Shown here: positions 1 to 5,183 of the stretch, one piece after another | Layout: each line of letters begins with the position of its first letter | Numbering within the stretch: position 1 is the stretch's first letter | Assembly (NCBI GenBank): GCA_039026975.1 | Contig: JBCCLI010000448.1 | Coordinates: 1 to 5,183 of the forward strand | DNA length: 5,183 nt | Direction of reading: 5' to 3' | Source: JBCBKZ01 sp039026975 | GTDB lineage: Bacteria; Bacteroidota; Bacteroidia; J057 | The notes under the pieces: generated by a model | Told to the model about the DNA's origin: nothing | Seen by the model: the letters and a program-made list of their open reading frames with translations, nothing else | The model's database searches: none | Translations under genes and position numbers: made by a program

Positions 1-218
1 GTCCCCCGAAAGGTGATAAGGTATACATAAACGCCCTCTGGCACCTCCCTTCCCTCAAAGGTTCCATCCCAGTACCGCTCAGGATCATCTGATTCATAGA
101 TGTTCCTTCCCCATTGATTAAAAATCTGGATGGAGAAGTCCTGGTAATAGTCGCCATCATAGATGAAACTATCATTTTCTCCGTCTCCATTAGGGGTGAA
201 TACATTAGGGACATAGAA
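1..218 (-). other. T9SS type B (CHU_C / gliding-motility-associated) C-terminal sorting domain
   Basis: Residues 1484-1555 match the family signature closely. VPNVFTPNGDGEND is at 1486-1499, then the FSIQIFNQWGRNIYES strand pair (1511-1526), then YWDGTFEGREVPEGVYVYLI (1532-1551). In known proteins of this family the segment directs export through the type IX secretion system, and the protein ends within about ten residues after the FRGT-like motif reached here. Only a handful of C-terminal residues should be missing. Confidence 0.93.
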
Positions 219-3200
219 TAAAGGTGGGCAATTATCTACTATGGCTATACTATCTCTAATCACACATCCAAACTCATTAAACACACCTACATAGTATATA
301 GCGGAGTCATTCTCACGAACTGTCCTGGAAGTAGCTCCATTATGTTCCCAGAAATAATCTATTTGTTCTCCTGCATCTAGGAGTACCCCTTTTTCCCTAT
401 ATACACAGTTGATGATTTCTTCATAGATATTACTCACTGGTAAGGGATAGAAAAATACTTCTGTACTATCGTAATAGGTGCAGCCTTCATATACATACTC
501 AAGGGTATACAGGCCTTCCTGTAAAATTCCTATCTGAATATCCTCTCCTATCTGAGTAGCAGAAGAATCCCGCCACCTAACAGAAAGCCTATCATTATTT
601 ATGTTAGGAGCAGTGGCGTCTAGCCATAATATGTCCCCCTCACACACAACCTCATGGCTAAGGTCTATTTGAGGTTCAGGAATAACTGCTAATTCCTTCT
701 CCACTTTATTCTCACAGCCCTCTTCATCTATTATGGTTACCTGATAGCTAATATCCTCTTTGGCTAGGTAGGTCCACTGATCAGGAAATTCCATGGTAGA
801 ATAGTCTGGAGTCCAGCTAATCTCCTGAATGTTATGGCTACTGGAAGCAGAGATGAACACTGTGTCTCCTTCACAGGCCCGCTCCGGCCCCCTCAATACT
901 ACATCCGGCAAAGGGTAAACCATAACAGCTAATTGATCTGATGTAGAACAGCCTGTCAAGGGATACGTTACCTCCACGGAGTAAGCCCCCGTGCTGGTAA
1001 CCAGGATGGAAGAGGTGGTATCTCCAGTAGACCACTGATATACTGCCCCCACAGTCTCGGCATCTACTAGCATTTTCTCTCCAAAACAGAAGCTACTGTC
1101 CGCTGGCAAATTAAGTTGTGGAACAGGAAATACTTCTAAAGTATCTATGATGGTCACGCTACACACCCCACTGCTATCTTTCAGAATGAGAGAGGGAAAA
1201 TTCAGATTTTCTTCCGAATAAGCATGGGAAACCGCTTGTCCTTCCCCTATTTCCCCATCTCCAAAGTCCCAGGTGTATGAACCCGCATTTGGAGAACTAG
1301 CCGTAAAATTCACCGTCTCCCCTACACAGATTTGGTCTACTGATAGAGTAAATCCTCCTTCCACCCCAGTAAGCTGAATCAGGTTAGGGATAAAGAGGAA
1401 ATCTGTACAGCCAAGGCTATCCGTTACCGTCAAACTCACGTCATAATTATCTGGTCGGGAAAAAATCCTGGCGGGGTTTTGGAGCGTAGAACTTACCCCA
1501 TCACTAAATTCCCATAGCCAGCTAACAATACTTGATTTCCCTATTTGGCTGGTATCCTCAAAGTTGACCAGTAAGGGGGGACAGATAGCCTCTGTGGGAC
1601 TTGCCTGAAAACCAGCTGAGGGTTTCCCTATTTCCACGCTAAATGTATCACTGACAGTAGCTATACACCCTATGCTGTCTTTGACGGTCAGGCTTATGGT
1701 ATACATCTGTCCAGCAGGGAAAAAGAGTTCCTGCTTAAATGAGGACTTTGCTGGTGCAAGAAGTATACCCGGCACATGCCACTCATAGGAAAGTGGGCTT
1801 ATGCCTATGCTATCTCCTGCAAGCGCTTCTAATTTCAGATTATCTCCCTCACAGAGAGAAGCCACTTCCTGTTTCCACGCAGGCTTAGGATTTGAGATCA
1901 GCACCCAGGCCGTATCTCTTGCAGTACAACCTACATCATCCGCTACTTCCAGGATGATGGGTACCATGGCACGAGTAGTTCCCTCCAAGGCTACCAGGGA
2001 ATCCAGGGTATAGGTGAGCGGAGAAAAATCTCCCTCCAGAGAGGTTCCATCTGGCAGGAGCCATTTCCTGGAGAGGATATTTCCAGTGGAAACAGACCTG
2101 TCTGTCAAAGTCAGGGAAAGCGGTAAACATCCGACTAGCTTATCTACTTCTGCCTTAGCCTGCGTTCCTGTTACCCGTATGGCATCTTCTTTAATGACGG
2201 TATCCCTACAGCCAGAGGCTCCCTCTACAATAAGACTTATGTCATACGATCCCAATGAATCCAGGAGAAAAATGGGGTTAGTCTCAGTAGACTGAAAACC
2301 ACCACTTAATGCCCATTCTATTTCTGACACATTATCTTCAGGTCCATCAAAGCTGACCATCAAAGGTGAACAACCCTCAGAAGGATCAAATACAAAGGTG
2401 GTGTCTGCCTGTACTTTAATTTGGAGAAACTGCTCTCCACTTACTCGGCAAGAACACCCATTATCAAAATTCCAGGTAGTAACCGTTAGCCAGTAAGCAC
2501 CTGTATCTGGATAGGTAATACAGGGATAAAACTCGTTAGAAGTAGTCCCGGCGGGATCACCAAATTCCCACAGCACGCTGTCTATATAGGTAGTGTCCAA
2601 TAGAAATAATACCATAGAAGTATCAAAACAGATGGGTTCTCCAGGGACAAAGTTACTCTTACAGATAAAAGTATCTATGCCAGCAGATCCATAGGGAGGC
2701 CTCAGCATAGTCCAGTCTACCAACTCAAATTTATCTACACAGCCATTATTGTAAGCATAAAAGTCTGTACTCACGTATTGACCGGAGTCCCTAAACACAG
2801 GGACTGTAGACCCAAAATCCCAGTTCCCGTTGCTGGTATCATTCACCTCAAAGCCTTCCCAGTCTCCCGTAGTTACCTCATACCATACATAATCATGGGT
2901 GCCCGGCGCGGTGGTATTTTGAAACAAAGTATTGGCACTACAACATTGCAGGAGAGGATATTCTGTGGTATCTAGTAATGCCTCCGGTTTTTCTCCAGCT
3001 ATGATACAAGTATCACAGCTGGTAGTAGCCACGCATCCATCTTCTGTAGTAACAGTCAGGCTTACGCTGAACTTCCCCTCAGCCAGATAGGTATGTATGG
3101 CTTGTGGGTTTCCGCTTTGTAATAGTTGGTTGCCATCCCCAAAGTCCCAGTCTCTTGATACAATAGGGGTGGGGCTGATACTTTCATCCGTAAAGGTTAT

Positions 3201-4667
3201 TTCCAGCGGTAAACATCCTCCTTGTATGGGTGCATCATCCCTGCCATCCCACATGGGTGGATAAAAGACAAAATCTTTCAGGTCATGAGAAAATCTGGGC
3301 CTTAAGGTGCCCACCTTAATCAGATTCTTTTCTGTTGCAGTCAGCACACATCCATCTGCCGTTTCCGCTCTTAGGCTAATGGTATAAGTACCTGCATCAG
3401 TAAAGGTATGTGTAGGGTTGGGAGCGTTACTAGTAGCCCCATCCCCAAAATTCCACTCCCATGTTTCAGCATCCTGAAGAGAAGATAGGAACTGAGTAGT
3501 GAAAGGAAGCTGACAAGAAGAGGTGGCTGTAGGAAGTATATCTATGGTTCCCAGATCCCGGATCCTAATAGGTTCTGTAGATATGTATTCTTTCTCACAA
3601 CTATTTTCTCCGTAAATAACGCGCACAGTTGGCGTAAAGCTCCCTTCTGTTGGATAGGTATGAGTAGGAGAAAACAGCAGTACATCATTAGCGGCTCCAC
3701 CTAACTGCGTACCATCCCCAAAATCCCAGAATATCTCCGTAGCCCCTTCAAAGCCTTCCCCACTTAGTTGTATGGAAGTAGGGGCGCAGCCAGAGGTCTG
3801 GCTAAGGGTAAAAGAAGGCCTGGGGTCTTGAACCGTAAAAAAGTCTGGCTCTAGGGTGGTGAAAGAACATCCTGTAGAAGGATCTGTAACGGTTAGGCTT
3901 AGGGAGAAGCTGCCATTTTGTTGGTAGGTATGAGAAGGAGTCTTAGCAGTAGAAGTATTACCGTCTCCAAAATCCCACGTATACTGCAGATTAGCTGGGC
4001 TACCAGCTGGTAGGGTGGGAGAAAAGCTTACCTGATAGGGAGCTGTACAAGAGAAGCGCTTGTTAGGGCTTTCTATAGTTGGCGTCAGATCAGGATGAGA
4101 AGTGATGAAGTTAGGCTTCACCACATTATCCTGACAACCGTTTTGGTCCTTAATGATGAGGGAGACAGTATAAGTTCCTGGTGCATAGGTATGAAACGTG
4201 TTTTGTTCAGATGCACTCTGGCCATCTCCAAAATCCCATATCCATTCACTAATAGGTGCATCTGCCTGAGTAGACGTATTCGTAAAATCAACAGTAAAAG
4301 GCGGACAAGCTGTACTATCATTTACCTGAAAGGCAGCAACTGGATTAGCAAATACCCGTACCTGCTTCACCACTTGCGTACTTGGGATATTATTAGCATC
4401 CAGGACCCTTAATTTTACGCTGTAGGTACCGGGAGTTGTATAGATAGCGCCGGGAGTGCTTTGGTCAGTACCACTGCTAGTGTTCCCATTCCCAAAATCC
4501 CACTCGTACGTCAGAGGAGCTTCTCCTGTAGAAGCTGATCCGTCAAAGTTCACCACTAGCGGACTACACCCTGAGGTTTCAGATAGGGAGAAGGAAGCCT
4601 GTTGGGCATGTAAGAAATGTGTTAGCAAGGAAATTCCTACCAGCAGGGGTAGACGTAAGAATTTCAT
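1..4667 (-). CDS. Giant secreted multi-PKD/Ig-like surface protein with T9SS type B sorting domain (3' end cut by window)
   Basis: This frame has 1555 codons with no internal stop, roughly 170 kDa. Residues 1-21 form a signal peptide. Canonical PKD cores of the form W(D/N/E)FG(D/N)G occur at residues 56-61, 144-149, 231-236, 314-319, 405-410, 507-512 and 1133-1138, with a near match WEFSDG at 1052-1057. Four Ig-like modules follow (about 1181-1479), then a CHU_C/type B C-terminal domain from about 1484. ATG 4667 is the only ATG after the in-frame TGA at 4703-4701, and a good signal peptide follows it directly. The last visible residues, ITFRG plus the first two bases of a Thr codon, match the end of this domain family, so the stop should lie a few codons to the left. 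PKD/Ig arrays with this sorting domain are known in T9SS-exported adhesins and gliding-related proteins such as SprB. An adhesin or surface-stalk role is inferred; no catalytic domain is seen. The gene is divergent from the NUDIX gene. Confidence 0.93.
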   Translation of the reverse strand, partial: MKFLRLPLLVGISLLTHFLHAQQASFSLSETSGCSPLVVNFDGSASTGEAPLTYEWDFGNGNTSSGTDQSTPGAIYTTPGTYSVKLRVLDANNIPSTQVVKQVRVFANPVAAFQVNDSTACPPFTVDFTNTSTQADAPISEWIWDFGDGQSASEQNTFHTYAPGTYTVSLIIKDQNGCQDNVVKPNFITSHPDLTPTIESPNKRFSCTAPYQVSFSPTLPAGSPANLQYTWDFGDGNTSTAKTPSHTYQQNGSFSLSLTVTDPSTGCSFTTLEPDFFTVQDPRPSFTLSQTSGCAPTSIQLSGEGFEGATEIFWDFGDGTQLGGAANDVLLFSPTHTYPTEGSFTPTVRVIYGENSCEKEYISTEPIRIRDLGTIDILPTATSSCQLPFTTQFLSSLQDAETWEWNFGDGATSNAPNPTHTFTDAGTYTISLRAETADGCVLTATEKNLIKVGTLRPRFSHDLKDFVFYPPMWDGRDDAPIQGGCLPLEITFTDESISPTPIVSRDWDFGDGNQLLQSGNPQAIHTYLAEGKFSVSLTVTTEDGCVATTSCDTCIIAGEKPEALLDTTEYPLLQCCSANTLFQNTTAPGTHDYVWYEVTTGDWEGFEVNDTSNGNWDFGSTVPVFRDSGQYVSTDFYAYNNGCVDKFELVDWTMLRPPYGSAGIDTFICKSNFVPGEPICFDTSMVLFLLDTTYIDSVLWEFGDPAGTTSNEFYPCITYPDTGAYWLTVTTWNFDNGCSCRVSGEQFLQIKVQADTTFVFDPSEGCSPLMVSFDGPEDNVSEIEWALSGGFQSTETNPIFLLDSLGSYDISLIVEGASGCRDTVIKEDAIRVTGTQAKAEVDKLVGCLPLSLTLTDRSVSTGNILSRKWLLPDGTSLEGDFSPLTYTLDSLVALEGTTRAMVPIILEVADDVGCTARDTAWVLISNPKPAWKQEVASLCEGDNLKLEALAGDSIGISPLSYEWHVPGILLAPAKSSFKQELFFPAGQMYTISLTVKDSIGCIATVSDTFSVEIGKPSAGFQASPTEAICPPLLVNFEDTSQIGKSSIVSWLWEFSDGVSSTLQNPARIFSRPDNYDVSLTVTDSLGCTDFLFIPNLIQLTGVEGGFTLSVDQICVGETVNFTASSPNAGSYTWDFGDGEIGEGQAVSHAYSEENLNFPSLILKDSSGVCSVTIIDTLEVFPVPQLNLPADSSFCFGEKMLVDAETVGAVYQWSTGDTTSSILVTSTGAYSVEVTYPLTGCSTSDQLAVMVYPLPDVVLRGPERACEGDTVFISASSSHNIQEISWTPDYSTMEFPDQWTYLAKEDISYQVTIIDEEGCENKVEKELAVIPEPQIDLSHEVVCEGDILWLDATAPNINNDRLSVRWRDSSATQIGEDIQIGILQEGLYTLEYVYEGCTYYDSTEVFFYPLPVSNIYEEIINCVYREKGVLLDAGEQIDYFWEHNGATSRTVRENDSAIYYVGVFNEFGCVIRDSIAIVDNCPPLFYVPNVFTPNGDGENDSFIYDGDYYQDFSIQIFNQWGRNIYESDDPERYWDGTFEGREVPEGVYVYLITFRG
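231..1127 (-). repeat. Four tandem Ig-like modules before the sorting domain
   Basis: Residues about 1181-1479 contain four modules of about 70-80 residues. They follow the pattern xxCxGxxxxLDA, an aromatic core, GxYxVxV and then GC. The clearest is the first, with YQWSTGDTTSSI around 1209-1220 and STGAYSVEV after it. Cys pairs are C1194/C1240, C1265/C1318, C1342/C1396 and C1421/C1468. Short proline linkers (YPLP, PEP, YPLP) separate the first three boundaries. Such modules commonly sit between PKD arrays and the CHU_C domain in Bacteroidota surface proteins. They probably act as a spacer or ligand-binding stalk. Confidence 0.72.
1128..2399 (-). repeat. Second PKD-like block, partly degenerate
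   Basis: Residues about 757-1180 hold five further modules. The first three keep the opening Cys strand and closing Cys but have altered cores: WALSGG (785-790), WLLPDG (869-874) and YEWHVPG (961-967). The fourth has WEFSDG (1052-1057) and the fifth a perfect WDFGDG (1133-1138). Cysteine pairs are C766/C820, C847/C914, C939/C1001, C1029/C1087 and C1114/C1169. Loss of the core motif in three neighbours, with Cys spacing kept, suggests the fold is retained. Module limits are approximate. Confidence 0.72.
2400..3023 (-). other. Cys/aromatic-rich non-canonical insert in the PKD array
   Basis: Residues about 549-756 interrupt the regular module pattern. The segment contains a CxxC (C551, C554), adjacent cysteines C575-C576, and C643, C669, C680, C716, C738 and C740. 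It is rich in Trp and Tyr, especially residues 593-640. WDFG at 616-619 is followed by STVP rather than DG. A second partial core, WEFGDPAG, lies at 700-707, followed by a recognisable PDTGAYWLTVT strand. It may be one or two heavily modified PKD modules or a different fold inserted between modules. I do not recognise a specific family, so function is left open. Confidence 0.6.
3024..4592 (-). repeat. N-terminal array of six canonical PKD modules
   Basis: Residues about 26-548 hold six tandem modules of roughly 80-100 residues. Each opens with a Cys-containing strand of the type GCxPLxVxF (C34, C121, C207, C294, C385, C485). Each has a W(D/N)FG(D/N)G core, followed in most by a HTY or HTF strand and then a G(T/S)(Y/F)(T/S)(V/I/L)SL type strand. 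Modules two to six end near a second Cys (C178, C267, C357, C440, C545). At DNA level the core appears on the plus strand as near-copies of CCATCNCCAAAATCCCA, for example around 4221-4238, 3960-3977, 3711-3728 and 3132-3149. Surrounding sequence has diverged, so this is an old amplification. PKD modules are beta-sandwich spacers or binding units in extracellular proteins. Confidence 0.88.
4605..4667 (-). other. Signal peptide of the giant PKD protein
   Basis: Residues 1-21 have a short basic n-region (K2, R5), a hydrophobic core (LPLLVGISLLTHFL) and a probable signal peptidase I site after HA, leaving mature QQASF. There is no lipobox cysteine at the cleavage site, so the protein is expected to be Sec-exported and non-lipidated. 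This agrees with later outer-membrane passage by T9SS. The cleavage position is judged by eye. Confidence 0.85.
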
Positions 4668-4749
4668 GGGCGTAGGAAAAGTAAACCTGTAACACGGAAT
4701 TCATTTAAATATACAGGCTAAATAGCTCTTACGTTTTGAAGCAGTTGTA

Positions 4750-4864
4750 ATGAGAAAAGCATTCCCATCTTTAAATTGACTATTTATTCAATTTTTTATT
4801 CTCACAAGTAAGATCTAGCCCATGGGGAGGAAATAAGGGCATGTAAGAATTTTATGAGAAAAGC
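4750..4864 (+). repeat. Direct repeat of ATGAGAAAAGC
   Basis: The same 11 bases occur at 4750-4760 and 4854-4864, 104 bases apart. A related inverted copy, AGCTTTTCT, lies at 4945-4953 and pairs with AGAAAAGCT at 4857-4865. The flanking bases differ, so this is not a larger duplication. A shared protein-binding word in the divergent promoter region is one reading; chance is another. Confidence 0.35.
4773..4794. repeat. Inverted repeat AAATTGA-N8-TCAATTT
   Basis: Perfect 7-base arms (4773-4779 and 4788-4794) flank the 8-base spacer CTATTTAT, in an A/T-rich part of the divergent spacer. There is no GC-rich stem, so a terminator is unlikely. Symmetry and location would suit a dimeric regulator site, but chance occurrence in A/T-rich DNA is quite possible. 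Confidence 0.35.
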
Positions 4865-4869
4865 TCATA
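4853..4869. repeat. Inverted repeat TATGAG-AAAAG-CTCATA
   Basis: Perfect 6-base arms (4853-4858, 4864-4869) surround a 5-base loop. Part of it, ATGAGAAAAGC at 4854-4864, also occurs exactly at 4750-4760. CTCAT recurs at 4881-4885. The element sits about 120 bases upstream of the NUDIX start and could be an operator or a small hairpin in its leader. This is a suggestion only. Confidence 0.35.
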
Positions 4870-4987
4870 CTTTAGCATTGCTCATGTAGTTCTCCACAGA
4901 GCTTTCCTGAAAACAGCTTCATCCTATTCATCTTCCCCTTCATCAGCTTTTCTTTCTTTTCAGGACTAAGACCCTTTTCTTAGGTAT

Positions 4988-5183
4988 ATGCATTCTTATA
5001 TCCAATCCCTCAGAAGCCTTATTGGCCATAGGAAGTTCATTCATCCAGCAGCTCGTATCCTGTTAGAAAATGACCTGGGAGAGATCTTACTTATCAGACG
5101 AAAGGACAATAACCAATGGGGCCTGATAGCCGGTGGGCTGGAAGAGGGGGAAGATGTTACCACCTGCATCCGACGTGAAGTGA
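4988..5183 (+). CDS. NUDIX hydrolase (N-terminal part, cut by window end)
   Basis: Sixty-five codons are visible. The Nudix box Gx5Ex7REU is present from residue 49: GGLEEGE at 49-55, seven residues, then REV at 63-65; the remaining EExGU half lies outside the window. Preceding strands (AARILLEND, GEILLIRRKD, NNQWGLIAGG) match the family's usual beta strands. The N-terminal YIQSLRSLIGHRKFI segment resembles the short lead found in many small bacterial NUDIX proteins of about 140-160 residues. NUDIX enzymes hydrolyse substrates with a nucleoside diphosphate linked to another group, using Mg2+ held by the box glutamates; the substrate here cannot be predicted. ATG 4988 is the first ATG after the in-frame TAA at 4967-4969. 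The residue before GG is Ala rather than the common Pro, which is tolerated in the family. The protein is likely cytosolic, as no signal peptide is seen. Confidence 0.92.
   Translation, partial: MHSYIQSLRSLIGHRKFIHPAARILLENDLGEILLIRRKDNNQWGLIAGGLEEGEDVTTCIRREV

Larger units (their letters stand above)
4668..4987. promoter_or_regulatory. Divergent intergenic region, no gene seen
   Basis: This 320-base spacer lies between two divergent starts and should carry both promoters. I find no credible open frame in it; the ATGs I checked reach stops within a few codons. A weak candidate Bacteroidota -7 element (TAnnTTTG) for the giant gene is TATATTTA on the minus strand at 4713-4706, about 40 bases before the ATG, but no TTG lies at the expected upstream spacing. 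For the NUDIX gene, TAGCATTG at 4873-4880 is a one-mismatch match, also without a clear -33 partner. Neither start has a strong Shine-Dalgarno sequence, as is usual in the phylum. Confidence 0.5.

Noticed and set aside
1801..2295. Plus-strand open frames of 70 and 93 codons opposite the giant gene
   Set aside because: They lie wholly antisense to a continuous, domain-rich minus-strand frame and show no recognisable protein features; they are shadows.
2778..2975. Plus-strand 65-codon frame inside the giant gene
   Set aside because: It is antisense to the Cys-rich insert, with no homology signal or start context; a chance frame.
4095..4412. Plus-strand 105-codon frame and a minus-strand 67-codon frame over the same region
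   Set aside because: Both overlap PKD modules 1-2 of the giant protein in other frames. The Leu-rich minus-strand product looks membrane-like only because of the frame shift.
3132..4502. Regularly spaced CCATCNCCAAAATCCCA-like words on the plus strand, resembling an array
   Set aside because: They are the codons for the PKD core WDFGDG, in frame and with diverged surroundings; coding repeats explain them fully, not CRISPR or an iteron array.
4456..4692. Plus-strand 78-codon frame crossing the start of the giant gene
   Set aside because: It overlaps the signal peptide and first PKD module on the other strand and has no recognisable features.
4776..4802. Sigma70-like TTGACT-N15-TATTCT on the plus strand
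   Set aside because: Bacteroidota primary sigma factors use a TTG / TAnnTTTG pattern, and this site is about 190 bases from the NUDIX start, so the resemblance is probably accidental in A/T-rich DNA.

Overview
The window points to a member of the phylum Bacteroidota. The main evidence is one very long minus-strand reading frame. It encodes a secreted multi-domain protein ending in the T9SS type B (CHU_C, gliding-motility-associated) C-terminal sorting domain, which is essentially restricted to that phylum. Neither start codon has a strong Shine-Dalgarno sequence, which also fits. The order or genus cannot be told from this sequence.

Layout: positions 1-4667 (minus strand) are one uninterrupted frame of 1555 codons. 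I translated it base by base and found no stop or frameshift. It starts at an ATG at 4667 and runs off the left edge only a few codons before its expected stop. In order it has a signal peptide (residues 1-21), six canonical PKD modules (about 26-548), a cysteine- and aromatic-rich stretch that breaks the repeat pattern (about 549-756), a second block of degenerate and then canonical PKD-like modules (about 757-1180), four Ig-like modules (about 1181-1479) and the sorting domain (about 1484-1555). Positions 4668-4987 are a divergent intergenic region with several short inverted and direct repeats. Positions 4988-5183 (plus strand) are the first 65 codons of a NUDIX hydrolase, cut by the right edge just after the REV of the Nudix box.

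The two genes are divergently transcribed and there is no sign of a shared pathway: one encodes a large surface or secreted protein, the other a cytosolic nucleotide-type pyrophosphatase. The large protein is probably an adhesin or other cell-surface stalk, carried through the Sec system and then T9SS. I see no RNA gene, mobile element, CRISPR array or integrated element. No wholly new system is evident. The points most worth a second look are the regular ladder of cysteine pairs along the giant protein, the atypical central insert, and the repeats in the intergenic region.
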